Assembly: GCA_000750105.3 (NCBI GenBank)
Contig: JPHH03000007.1
Span: forward strand, 496,001 to 560,000
DNA length: 64,000 nt
Source: Tolypocladium sp. Sup5 PDA-1
Taxonomy: Eukaryota; Ascomycota; Sordariomycetes; Hypocreales; Ophiocordycipitaceae
Reading direction: 5' to 3'
Position numbers and translations under genes: made by a program. Positions 45,361 to 56,265 of this stretch are shown one piece after another; within the stretch, counting starts at the first letter, position 1, and each line of letters starts with the position of its first letter. The notes under the pieces were generated by a model. That model saw only the letters and a list, made by a program, of their open reading frames with translations, did not search any database and was not told where the DNA came from.

Positions 45361-45840
45361 TCACACGTCTAGAGTTGGGGCCGGCGAATCCGTAATGTCT
45401 CCATCCCAAACCCCTTCCTTGTTCTCCATCCACGCTCCCAAGTGCGCAGACTTGCGCCATTCACGATGCTCTCGCGCTCGAGCCCTGCGCTGCGAAACCG
45501 CAAGCACCACACAGACCACAACAGCTGCGATGATACCGGCCACTAGGAAGGATGCGATGACGATGGTCTGCCTCTCTGCGGTGGGCGAAGCCTGCAGCAT
45601 GACCATGGTGGTGTTAAGCTTGACCCAGTCGGAGGCGGAAAGGGTGAACTGAACGTCCATGATGAAATCGCTTGATGCTGAGCTCCTTGGGAAGGGTGCT
45701 GAATAGTTTTCTTTGGAGGCGGTTAACTTGGAATGTGAACTCTCAACTCGCGGAGCGGCGTTGCTTACTCAGGCCTTGGTAAATGTTTTGTAGCTTGGAG
45801 ATGCCACGATGGAGGTTCTCTTGTGCGGTGTAGGTTGTTG
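45361..45840 (-). CDS. 3' exons of a membrane-protein gene (5' end unresolved)
   Basis: The last exon (45698-45361) encodes a single membrane helix (IVIASFLVAGIIAAVVVCVVLAVS) followed by a basic cytoplasmic tail (QRRARAREHREWRK). It is preceded by a well-formed intron (45699-45768: GTAAGC, branch GTTAAC, CTATTCAG) that joins in frame to an upstream exon encoding about 25 residues (ENLHRGISKLQNIYQGL). The upstream limit is not determined: no ATG precedes it in frame, so more exons must exist or the gene begins at ATG 45660 (99 aa). It may be continuous with the exons at 46150-47017. Confidence 0.4.
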
Positions 45841-46149
45841 CAATGATGGAAATGTCAAGAAATGCGAAATTCTTGAGACTTTAATACAACTCTCATGACC
45901 ATAAATCTGAATGCCAGGGAACATGGCATTGTTCGCCGTGGGTAGAGTTGGGACTCTCGTCTGCTGCCGTGTACAATCCACCGCTCTTACTATTGTCTCG
46001 GCCCGCGCAGTATGGAACTGCGCGAACCTCAACACCCTTCACATAGGTTGGCCACCATGGTTCGCCCTTACGACACGTTCGTCCGTCATAGTGCTGGACG
46101 GTTGGGCATCAGCTTTTCCTAGCATCACCGAGTGGCGACCGCCTGCCGA

Positions 46150-47324
46150 CTACGGCCAGCCCGACGCGATAACTGGGGCAACCGGCCCTCTCAGGTCCGA
46201 ACTATAAAAGATAGTCAACACGACAATACCACGATGCAGTGTATCTTCCACAGGCCCATCCCAGTGAATTGTCTCAGAGGGTTCGAGCGCAATGATGTCG
46301 CCGATGTTGACGATGCGACGTTGGCCTGCAGGATCTGACGTTGACGTGACTTTCACGGCACATCGATACGTCGGTTCGTCCTGGCGTCTTGCTATGGTGG
46401 TCGACCCTGCCACATTCGCGGAACCTGATGTCAGGGGTGGGAGAACGATGTTTATCACGAAGTCATCCTTTTCGGTGCCGGTGCCCTCGACATCCACCCA
46501 GACTATTCGGGACCCAAAACATCTACGAGCGCGCATATTGCATTTGAGCATGTGCATCTCTTCGTAGTTCTCCGCGAACTCATCAACCTGTTCTCCTATT
46601 GTTAGACTGGTTTTGCACGGAACTTCGCTTTTAGCGCACCAGGCTGTTTAGTTTTTCGACAAGCTGATCGGCTCTTTCCGGCATGCACTGCTTGTATATC
46701 CATATGCCAGGCACTGGTCTGCCGAAGGGGTCTTTGTTCGGATCGAAATCCTCGGCTTCGAATTTGCATCCCCCCGCGATGCTTCCAAGTTCGTCCGTCC
46801 CGGCAATGAAGCGCATGTTGTCTTGCGGCTGCTTCGCTTGTCTCTTCGTAGTCCGAACACGATACAAGGCTCTCTCGTGCGAAATACAGACGACTGTCTG
46901 TCTCTTTTTGTGAGCGACAGGTTCTCGACCGCGCGAATGAAGTCTCGTTGCGTCGGGCGCGCAAGCAATACCCAGGACGTGCCCCGCGTTCTCGCGATAC
47001 GCGCGCAGCGGTCCGTCCTATCACGTGCTTGGCAGGGTAATCATCGGTGTCACTGAGTAATTCTAAGCATCTATATTATGATATTAAGTTGTCATTAATA
47101 CATGGACAACGCGTCCCAGCGCTTGGTTTGCGTTGCAGGGGGGCCTAGCTGAACCGCATGCTCTCTTCTTCGCGAGATCCCTGAACCCCTGCGCAGCCGA
47201 TTTCTGATATGAATAGCAAATACCCTGCCCTGCGCCTTCCGATGCCTACTTGGTATATATGCTCCATATCCGTCAAGTTCTTTCTCAAGACTTGCTCATC
47301 CGCGACGTTGCTGTAGTCGTACAT
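46150..47324 (-). CDS. hypothetical spliced gene, unrecognised
   Basis: Exons 47017-46640 and 46587-46150 are joined by a convincing 52-nt intron (GTGCGC, branch TCTAAC, GAACAG) in frame. Together they encode about 270 residues with PFGRPVPGIWIYKQCMP, KCNMRARRCFGSRIVWVDVE and GDIIALEPSETIHWDG. A first exon from ATG 47324 to 47250 with a GTAGGC donor would also join in phase (296 aa total), but that join is weak. The C-terminal half looks beta-rich with paired cysteines. No family was recognised. It could be the extracellular part of the membrane protein whose 3' exons lie just downstream at 45361-45840. Confidence 0.4.
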
Positions 47325-47393
47325 CTGTACAGGCGCAAGGAGTCGTACCGGAACTCGTGGTTCTCTCGTCAGCAGCACCACATCATAGTGGCA

Positions 47394-48092
47394 TCATGAC
47401 CGCTTATATCGGTAGGCCAGAGTGTGGTTCCACGAGGGATAGGTCGTGTGCCACTGGCCATCATCATAGGTGCGTGATGATGACGAGGTCTGCGACGTGG
47501 TGATGGTGCTGAGTGTGCTGGGCACGGTGGTGATGATACTGATTGCGGTGGGTGTCTTGGCGATGGGCATGGTCGAAAGTGTGCTGTTCATTGGAGGGAT
47601 ACGTCCTGTGGGGAGGATGGTCCTCGTCTTCGTGGTTTCCTCACCAGAGGCAGAGGAGCCTGGAGGAGGAGGAGGAGGAGGAGATGAAGTTGTGACTGGA
47701 GACGTCTGGTGGACAGTGACTGTTCTCGCTGGAGCTTCCGTGTGCGTGACGGTAATGGTCGCCGTGGCGTCGCCGCTGATGTCAATCACGGAGATGGTCG
47801 TAGGGACCGACTTGGTGACGGTTCTGGGATCGGCAGTCTTGGTGATGGTTTGCGTGGTAGGCTCCCGGGTTTTGACCACCGTCTTCACGACCGTGACGTC
47901 CGTCGTGCCATGGCCGCCTCCGCCGCCTCCGTTCCCGGGCTGATCATCACCCGGCTCCAGAGGCACGACCGAGTACTTTGGCTTCTTCTGGTCGTCGGAC
48001 GGCGCGCGAGGCAGAAGTCCCGACTGGGGGAGCGCAGCGGCAGCGGAGAGATACGCCGACAGGGCAGCAACAAGTGAAAGAGACCCGCGCAT
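47394..48092 (-). CDS. secreted Thr/Ser/Pro-rich protein
   Basis: A single-exon 232-aa protein with a signal peptide (MRGSLSLVAALSAYLSAAAA) and a following short Pro/Arg segment that could be a propeptide cut at a dibasic-like site. The mature part is dominated by Thr/Val repeats (VTVVKTVVKT, TITKTADPRTVTK, TATITVTHTEAP), a poly-Pro run and Ser/Thr blocks. These are typical of heavily O-mannosylated fungal wall proteins. A short ordered C-terminus contains WHTTYPSWNHTLAYR. There is no GPI signal. The same frame stays open for 79 more codons past the TGA. Confidence 0.75.
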   Translation of the reverse strand: MRGSLSLVAALSAYLSAAAALPQSGLLPRAPSDDQKKPKYSVVPLEPGDDQPGNGGGGGGHGTTDVTVVKTVVKTREPTTQTITKTADPRTVTKSVPTTISVIDISGDATATITVTHTEAPARTVTVHQTSPVTTSSPPPPPPPGSSASGEETTKTRTILPTGRIPPMNSTLSTMPIAKTPTAISIITTVPSTLSTITTSQTSSSSRTYDDGQWHTTYPSWNHTLAYRYKRS

Positions 48093-49698
48093 CTTGACAA
48101 GGCTTCTTCCTCAAGGTGCCGACGATGGGCAGGCAGCTGGGTGTAAGCGGGCTAGGTACCTAGGTATGTTGAAGGAAGCTTGCGTGGGGAGTGGAAGAAG
48201 AGGACACGGCGATCGATCGCAGTTGATCGACGGAAAAAAGGATGGCAGATTTGTTTGCATGATGCGAAAGAGAGAAACATACAAACCTGCACGGATACGC
48301 CATTGCCGCTTTTCTTGCAGTGGCGACGAGGGCTGGTTGATCACCAACCTGTTCATTTTGTTGGTGGCTGGGATTCGGAATATCTAGAGGTTGGAGGTTG
48401 GCAGCCCACTTACGAGTACTCCGTACTACGAGTAGTAGACTCGCAGGGGCGCGTGCAGGAACGGTCCAGGGAGCTCTAGGGACGACAGTACGAGTAGAGG
48501 GGCGCGGGGCAGGTGCAGGGGCGCTTGCAAGGTTCTGTGCCTGGCAGCCAAGCGCCCGGCCAAGCACCTGGTTGGCTGGCTAGTGGCTGAGCCCGGCCAC
48601 CAGCCACCAGCCACCTCTTTTTTTAGTACGGAGTGCCCGCATTGCATCTCGAGAATCAGGGTCTCCCTGGCACCCCAAGGGAGCGACGCGCATCACCCAC
48701 GAAGACGCGCGTGAAAAGTCTACGGATAGTCCGCACAGTAAGAGAACAATGGCGGGATCGAAGCACGCGGAACGTGGCCCGATCGATTTACTGGCAGATC
48801 AGGAGTTGCTTACGGTGGCGCTCGCCATGATCCAGCCTCAAGGCGCCAAAGACATGCGCGGGGCTGCCTCCGAGGCCAGCCGACGCCACCGGACACCACC
48901 GCACTTGTGAAGGTGGACTCGAGATACTATTTGCTATTTGCCCTTCATGTTGTATGTATGTTGGCCAGCAGTGGTCGTGGGCGCGGTCGCTGTGGTGGCC
49001 CACAAGACTGGCAGTCCAGCGGTTGGAGCTCTCAACGGGTGTCGACGAAGCTTCTGGCCACGAACTTCCCCACGTCGTCCCCTCGGGCCTCGGTGTACCT
49101 GCACTTCGTAGACCATGTCGTCATGCCACGCGGTCGACGAACAACGGCTTGGAGTTTACCGCCTCGTTCAGCTTCCGTTTCTTTACTCACGACGAAACAA
49201 ACACATACTGCATAAGTTTCCACGCATCGCCGGCTCACGCGACAATCGCATCCTACAACGCCACGACGTCGCGTAGCTCGACGTCACGGGTGGAGGCTCA
49301 CGGCCTCTGGTGTGGGCATGACGTGCGACTGCTGCGACTCAGCCACGACTCCTCCTTACCATCGTCCAGCGGCCAGCCCAATTGGACCACACGGGCGTCC
49401 CGTTGCCCAGCTTGATCCGCTATCGCAGAGGTGGTGCCTTGTGCTTAGCCCATTGTCACTGCTTACCTTATGTACAAGCCTAGGCGCATGATGATGCCCA
49501 GAACTGCGGAGGCCCAAGCCGACGCCTCTCGTACATAAGAGCTTTTCCACCCAGCATCCATCACTCCGGCTCCTCCGCGATCTACCTTACACAAACTGCG
49601 TCCTTCACCAGAGCGGCCTGGCCAGCGTTGAGCAGAGCAGCCCGCGTCTCCAATCGGCCAGTACAGCAGAGCGCCAACCGCCCACTTCACTCATCGTC
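48093..49698. other. intergenic region
   Basis: 1.6 kb between divergent genes; no coding support. A cluster of the two dispersed motifs lies at 48411-48436 and 48488. Confidence 0.5.
48411..48436. repeat. compound cluster of TACTCCGTA/TACGAGTA motifs
   Basis: Within 26 bases the sequence holds TACGAGTA, TACTCCGTA and TACGAGTA back to back, part of the dispersed 9-mer family seen in most large intergenic gaps of this window. Confidence 0.7.
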
Positions 49699-51139
49699 AT
49701 GTCGTATCATCAGGGTTACGGCCAGCCCTACGGCCGTCGGTTGCCCCGCCATGTCGCGTCATCTCCAAATCTGAGCTGACATTTCGTCTCGCAGAGCCAC
49801 CACCACCTCAGGGCTACGGCCAGTATCCCCCTCCTCAGGGACAATACCCGCCTCAGGGCCAATATCCCCCTCAGCAACAAGGGGGATACTACCAGCAGCA
49901 GCCGCCGCCACCGCCACCGCCTGGCCAGTATCCTCCTCAGCAACCGCCGTACGGTGGCCATCCACCGCCTCAGCAGTTCGGCGCTCCTCCTCCACAGCAC
50001 TACGGACATCACTCCCCGGCGCCGCCGCCAGGCCAATATGGCGCGCCTCCGCCTCCTCATGGTGCCCCGTATGGAGCGCCTCCTCCTCAGCATTACGGCC
50101 CCCCGGTCCCGCCCACGCCTCCCACGTTGGGCTACGGAGCGCCCCAGATCATACAGTGGGACGGCTCGTCAGATGCCCAGGCGCTGCGGGGTGCTATGAA
50201 GGGATTCGGAACCGACGAGAAGACGCTGACTCGGGTCTTGTCTACCAAGGATCCTCTCCAGATCGAAGTCCTCCGAAGCACCTTCGACCGCAACTTCAAG
50301 CGCAATCTGATCAAGGACATCAAGAGTGAGACGAGCAGCTGGTTCGAGTATGGGCTGGTGCAGCTCGCCCGCGGCCCCCTGCTAGCCGATGTCCACAACC
50401 TGTTTGAGGCCATGTCCGGCCCAGGCACAAAGGAACTCGTGCTCAACGATATCCTGCTCTCCAGGTCCAACGCCGACATCAAGGCGATCAAGAGCGCATA
50501 CTGGCAGACATATCACAAGAGCTTGGAGGAGACGGTCAAGGGCGATCTGAGCATGAAGACGGAGCGCCATTTCCTCATGGTCCTGGCTGCCAACAGGGCC
50601 GAGGATGCCGCGCCAGTGGTGCCACAGCAGGTCGACGACGACGTTATGCAGATCTACAAGGCAACAGAGGGCAAGATGGGTACCGACGAGATCTTGGTGT
50701 GCAGCATCTTGACCAACAGAAACGACAACCAGATCCGCGCCATCGCGCACACCTATAAGCAGAAGTTTAACCGCGACCTGGAAAAGGTCATCAAGTCGGT
50801 GAGTTTATCGACCCTTTGCCCCCTGAGCCAGCTGACAGTCGCTAAACAAAGGAACAGGAATTCTCAGGACACATGGAGGATGCCCTCCTGTTCCAACTGC
50901 GAAACGCCGTGGACAAGTACATGCATGCCGCCACGCTTCTCGAGGACTCCATGGCCGGCATGGGCACCAAGGACCACCTCCTCGTTTCCCGCGTCGTCCG
51001 ACTCCACTGGGACCGGACCACGCTGGCCAACGTCAAGGGGGCCTATCAGCAGAGGTACGGCAGGAGTCTCGCTAGCCGCATCAGAGGCGAGACCTCTGGC
51101 GACTACGAAAAGCTGATGGTGGCGTGTATCGGAGAATGA
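49699..51139 (+). CDS. annexin with a P/Q/G/Y-rich N-terminus
   Basis: Three exons: 49699-49735, 49795-50798 and 50858-51139. Introns of 59 nt each; the product is 440 aa. Exon 1 encodes only 12 residues (MSYHQGYGQPYG). The next 130 residues are a low-complexity P/Q/G/Y region, as in annexins A7/A11. Four annexin repeats follow. Each has a G-x-GT-type calcium loop: KGFGTDEKTL, SGPGTKELVL, GKMGTDEILV and AGMGTKDHLL. Fungal annexins bind acidic phospholipids in a calcium-dependent way and act in membrane trafficking. The first intron splits a Gln codon in the QGYGQPYGQPPPPQ stretch, which supports the join. Confidence 0.94.
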
Positions 51140-52202
51140 TCTTGCTGCGCTGCTGCGAGACTGAGGTTGTAAGAAGGTTAAATGGCTTCCACGTGAAATG
51201 ACGAGGACTCGACGATAATTGGTCGTTGGCGGCGTTCCTGGGGTTGTGTTTGACCGTAGCCTATCACCTCTGTGGCCAGAGATTGAACGAGATACCACGA
51301 ATCACACGATAATCTGGCCACTATGGCAAACTTGCTCTAGAATTGTAGCAAAGTACGGAGACTGCAATGTTAAGGACGGAAACTGTATTGGGAAGTACGG
51401 AAACTGTTTCCAGAATCCTGTAGTCGCGTCGACGTTGGTGGCTCGTAGTGTGTCGGTTCCCAAATGCAGCATTCTGTAAACGCTTAGTGCCGAGTTAAAA
51501 CAAATGGACGAGCGCCAAACACTCGACGCCAATTCGCCAACGAATCCTCAATCTTCAGGGTAAACCGTTAATTTTAACAGCCGCACGGTCTCGTTCATTA
51601 GAATAAGCGTCTTCACATCATGCAGGATGTACAGCAGCCAACGCTGTGACATTGTGTGTTGCCCGCATCCTGTGAACCGGAATCTAACGAGCATCCCTGC
51701 TTGCATACAGGTTGTTTATACAAGATGCCTTCCAGCCAAGGGCGTCATAAGCAGCTGGCAAGTGTATATATCGGCTGTATCGTGATGAAGTGAATCATGG
51801 CGATGGGTTAGCATCAAGACAGCTGGCAGACGCCTGTATACATCAGTCTTCAAGCCTTCCTCGGCCTTTCAACTGTTGATAACTTCACCACACACACACA
51901 CACACACACAAACACCACTCTTGCAACTGCAAGACTGCCTCAAACCCACAGGCAGCACCAAAGTTTTGTCGTCATCTCTGTTGTCTGCAAGGTATATCAT
52001 CTGAGTGGGGATGGTGACCGAGTTGTCGTTGCGAGTGAAGACAGACTGTCACGGAGACAACGGTGGGAACCTTTCCTAGCATCGAAATAAGTGACAAGAG
52101 ACTCGGGTATTGACAAGGACGACGCTGAGCGTCCAGTGCTTTTGTCAGTGGAAGAGCAGTTTCCAGAGACACATCCTGGACTCTTTGCATCCAAGTGACA
52201 AG
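51140..52202. other. intergenic region
   Basis: 1.06 kb; no coding support. A (CA)11 microsatellite is at 51889-51910, about 290 bp upstream of the next gene. Confidence 0.5.
51889..51910. repeat. (CA)11 microsatellite
   Basis: Eleven perfect CA units, directly visible. Confidence 0.9.
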
Positions 52203-52936
52203 ATGGAGGCCAACGCTGCCTTCATCGTACCAAGCGAGAGTATGGAGGCACCTCCGCAGATACAGGCAGCATCTAATGTGCTTTTCATGTAGCAAGGGAC
52301 GACACGGCAACGCCTCCACCCAGCGATGAGGCACCCGCCCACCCCCTTTTGCCCAAGGATGTCACTTGGACCACCAGCGACATGCTCTTCGCCACCATGT
52401 TCTGCGACTGGGACATCACGCCCCTTCCAGACCTCGAAGATGCCATCGCCCCCTTCGAGGCGCATATCAGGCACTCGGACAGCGGCTTCCGCAAGTGGCG
52501 CGCCCGCCACCAAAAGGCCATGGGGTGCGGCGGCGCCGAGATCCCCGGCTGGCCGCGTCTGCGAGCGCAGGCGCCGGACGGCGGTACGTACTGGGATGAC
52601 GAGGTCTGGGTGAACCGCTACACGTACTTGGTCCTCCGGCGGCACGACCTGGCCCTCGAGCGGCTCAAGAAGGTCCCGCAGCGCCGCAGGCGCAGCATGG
52701 CGCGCTTCTTCGGCGACGGGGTGGCGATGCCGCGGGAGACGCTCCAGAGCCGCCGCCGGGGCAAGACGCTGCGCACCCTGGGCGACTGCTGGTGGAAACC
52801 GCTGAACACGCTCCTGGAGGAGCAGGCTTACCACTGGGGCGTCGACGCCGAGCAGCTGAAGATGGACTTTTGGAACGTGAACGTCGAAAAGTACCAGAAG
52901 GTGAAGGCGAAGAAGGGGGTGACTGTGGTTGAATGA
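52203..52936 (+). CDS. two-exon protein of unknown function
   Basis: Exon 1 is 52203-52239 and exon 2 is 52293-52936. The 53-nt intron (GTATGG, branch TCTAATG, CATGTAG) splits a Thr codon; the product is 226 aa. Exon 2 alone has no early ATG, so the short first exon is needed. The protein is globular and Trp/Arg-rich: WTTSDMLFATMFCDWDITPLP, DEVWVNRYTYLVLRRHDLALERLKK, TLGDCWWKPLNTLLEEQAYHWG. It has no signal peptide or membrane segment. I recognise no domain. Confidence 0.65.
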
Positions 52937-53951
52937 ACGCAGGGGAGCGGAAAACGGGCCGCTGAAGGGAGAGGGGTGCCATGCCGTTGGCCGCCTGCCA
53001 TTCAGTGCGGTCGAGGCTGCGCGGGCGCTCACTTGAGTGGCTCCATCATGTCTTGCTGGAGTGGACAACAGTTGGTCGAGCTTGAATGTGGGAACCAATA
53101 ACAAGCATCGTGTCTTGTTTGATGGAAGCAAGGGGATCAGATGCGCCCCTTATCTGGCTGAGCTTGATACCAACATAGGCCTGCCTGAGCTATCTTTGTG
53201 CTTGTGACTCTAGACTGTAGACAGTCAACAAAAGTCGGCGTGGAATACATATATCCGTACGAGGACGTGTGGTTCTTTCCAAGGTTCTGCAAAGGTCGCA
53301 GGCGATCTGTTGGGTTCTTGTGAATCTGTACTCCGTAACGAGTTGACCAATGGATGCCTCGTAGCATGTACATGATAAGTTACGAGTATATCTATTCTTA
53401 TGGAGAAGGTTCGGAGTACTCCGTAGTGCTTGCCGTCCTGCCCCATCATTCAACAAGGAAAGAGTGCACAGCTCCTTGCCTTATTAGCAGCTCCAGACCC
53501 ATTTGGGCCCCTTTCTGCGGCTAGTGCCTCATAACTCAGGCATAAATAGCGTACTTGGCACTTATAACTTCCGAGTTGGCAGCTAGGGCCGAAGATTAAC
53601 CATTAGCCTCCTTTCTTCAAGAAACTTGATATAAATTATTAATATAACCCCACCTTATAGCAAACCCTAGCTTTGAAAAAGCTGGGTCGTGCACCTTGAA
53701 CTGATGCCTACCTTATCCACAGCTAAACGCGGTACGCAGTCTCAAAACGCGTGTTGATGCGCGCTCAGCGTACAACAGCATCGCAAATCTCACAGAATCG
53801 CGCACCGTTGCTGCCGCGAGGCAACAGGCTGGAGCTGCTTGACGGCGCCCGTGCACTCTCTTCTGCGCGCCTGCCTGGTGGTGGTGAACCACAACGGTGT
53901 TGAGGGTCTGTTGTGCATGACGAGATCGCGAGCACGGGCTTCCAGGCTGAT
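52937..53951. other. intergenic region
   Basis: 1 kb; AT-rich patch near 53630-53660. TACTCCGTA motifs are at 53339 and 53417. A 5' leader or further upstream exon of the next gene may lie at 53700-53950. Confidence 0.45.
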
Positions 53952-56265
53952 ATGAGCAGCACCAACATGAGCTCGGCTCCGATGCCTGGCGTGGCCGGGC
54001 CCGAGTCGAACCTGCGACACCCTGCGACGACCTCACCGAGCCTGGGGCCCAACCATGCGCACCGGCGTACGAATACGCCAAACGGACAGGTGCAGACAAC
54101 TTCGACTCAACCTTGTGGCTCACAAGCACACGGGCAATCAGTTCACCAACAAGCACAACAGCCTCGACCACCGTCTTCTGCTGAGCCATCTTATGCTAGC
54201 TCCTCCATGCAGCCCCCATCGCGAGGCAACTCGCAAGGTCCTGTTCCAGGACAACCACATGTGCCACCTACACACCCCCGACCTTCAGCTGTTACTTCAA
54301 ATGGAGGTCCAGCACTTTCCTCACCACAGCTGCAACAGGCGCCTTTCTCTGGAATTGCCGCTTCCGCAACTCAAGCGAATGTCTTTCGCTCGCCCAAGGG
54401 CGGTAATGCGACTCTCGAGCATACGTCCGAGTATCGTGGGCTCTTTGATGCCATCAAGCGGACAAGACCAGAGGTGGTACGCCAAGTGGTCCGCGATCTA
54501 TGGGATAAGTGCCTTCTGGGGTCCGAGTATCACCTCTCCTTTATTGTGAGTGCCTCGTCCTACTCTGATTGTCATGGTGCTAATGTCATGGATTAGGCCA
54601 ATGCCACCTTTCATCAAGCCGGCGAGGGGGCTCTTGATCGGCCAATCCAAGATTTCGGGCAAAAGATGATCAGGTCGTCCAAGGAGCATGTTATTGGGCA
54701 CCTGCGGAGTCAAGACTTTGACGAATTGGCGGATAATATTTACGCCAGAGTCAGCAACGGCTTCCTGGACAAAGGAATGGCCAGGCGACTGGAGACTATC
54801 CGAGCTCGGCCGCTTGTCAACGCCCTGGCGCGAGCTGAGCGCCTCGGGTACGACGTTCGGGATATCGTCGAGGAGAAGACGGCGAACGGGGTCGAGCATG
54901 TCGTTCCGTCCCTCCACCCCATGCCGGGTCCAGCTCACCCCTCGCAGCCTGTCCCATCGCGGCCTGTCCCATCGCAACCTGTCCCTTCGCAACCTGTCCC
55001 TTCGCAACCTGTCCCACCGCAACATGGCACAGCAGCACCGACAACGTTGCCGCAACGTCAAGCTTCCAGGGTCCGTGGCATCTCGCGCGATTCAAACTCG
55101 CCGGCGCCAGCTGGTGCTCCCGGCCTATATGGCATTGTCCGCTGCTCCAGGTGTGGCCGCCCGTGCAGTGGCCCCGGCGCTTTTCAATACGTAAGAGCCC
55201 CCCCCCCCCCCCCCCCCCCCCCCGGGCGATTTGACTCTCGGTGAGGATGACATTGTTGACATGGCGAAGCATTCTGCAAGACGAGCATGTGAGCATACGC
55301 ACAAGTTTGACAAGATTGGCAAGGACATTTGCCCCCATTGCGGAAGCCTCTTCGGGAGCAGTGGAGGCCTGACTTACCACGTGAAAAGCAAGGTCTGCGG
55401 AGACTACGACGCCATTACGGAACAGACGGTGCTCGCAGAGTTGCATGCCAACTCCCTGAAAACCAGCAATATGGGCAGTCGCGCCCCTGTGCCGCAGATG
55501 ACGGGCATCCCGACACCAACTCAGACCCGGTCCAACCCAACGCAGATTGTGGCCGAGGCTGCGGGTCGCACACCAATCTACACTACTCCAAATAGCGGCC
55601 CCAATACACCGCAAGATGATCCGTATGCGAAGCTCACACCTCAGGAGAGACTCAACTTCGAAGCCGACATGCAGAAAGCCGAGGAAAAGTATGGAGGCTT
55701 GATGCAAGAGGCCATGAAACTGCCCCCGGCGGAGCGTGAAGAGGAGCTCGCGAAGCTCAAGAACAGCTACAACACGAAGCAAAGCGTCACCCGCAAGAAG
55801 TATGGCATCCGGTTGCGAGTGAGACGCACACAGGCAGAGATTGAGGCCGAGCGAAGCCGCCTGTTGGGAGCCTCCGGTGGTCGCTCCAGCTCCGATACTG
55901 CAGGACACCAACCGACGCAGAAACGGGCTCGTATCGGTACCGACGGACAAGCTTCCTCAACCCAACAGCCCGGCTATCCCGACGGCGGTTGGGAGGGCAG
56001 CACGCCTCGCAAGAGACTGGCACTGGCCGACATGAGCGGCGGGCTGACGGGCGTGTCGGCCACAGCTGAGCACACGGACCCTACGACGTTCCCAACGCCG
56101 TCCAAATCACGAAGCATCGCGCAGGTGGCGCAACCGCAGGTGGCCGCCCCAAGAGGCACATCTGATGACCCCATGCAGATAGATGACAGCAGTGGGAGCG
56201 ACGACAGTGGCTCGGACTCGGATGATGAAGATATACCTGCGCAGCTCCCGGCACACAAGACTTGA
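53952..56265 (+). CDS. twin C2HC zinc-finger protein, unrecognised
   Basis: Three exons: 53952-54545, 54597-55190 and 55270-56265. Introns are 51 and 79 nt; the product is about 727 aa. A Ser/Pro/Gln-rich N-terminus is followed by an all-helical region (YRGLFDAIKRTRPEVVRQVV ... ERLGYDVRDIVEE), then a 5-unit Pro-Val-Pro-Ser-Gln repeat, then two zinc fingers. Finger 2 is CPHCGSLFGSSGGLTYHVKSKVC (C-x2-C-x12-H-x5-C). Finger 1 is split by intron 2: CSRCGRPCSGPGAFQY then HSARRAC, giving exactly the same spacing. This is why I place the acceptor at 55269 rather than at the in-frame AG at 55245. The C-terminus is acidic (DDSSGSDDSGSDSDDED). Probably a nuclear DNA- or protein-binding factor. ATG 53952 is the first Met in the open frame. 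Confidence 0.75.
54945..55019 (+). repeat. 5 x 15-bp coding tandem repeat (PVPSQ)
   Basis: Five consecutive 15-nt units, each a variant of CAACCTGTCCCTTCG, lie inside exon 2 of the zinc-finger gene and encode Pro-Val-Pro-Ser-Gln repeats. Confidence 0.9.
55198..55223 (+). repeat. poly-C(26) homopolymer in an intron
   Basis: Twenty-six consecutive C starting 7 nt after the 5' splice site (GTAAGAG) of intron 2 of the zinc-finger gene, on the coding strand. Confidence 0.9.

Noticed and set aside
54945..55019. CRISPR-like direct repeats
   Set aside because: Units are contiguous, 15 bp, in frame in a eukaryotic exon and without spacers.
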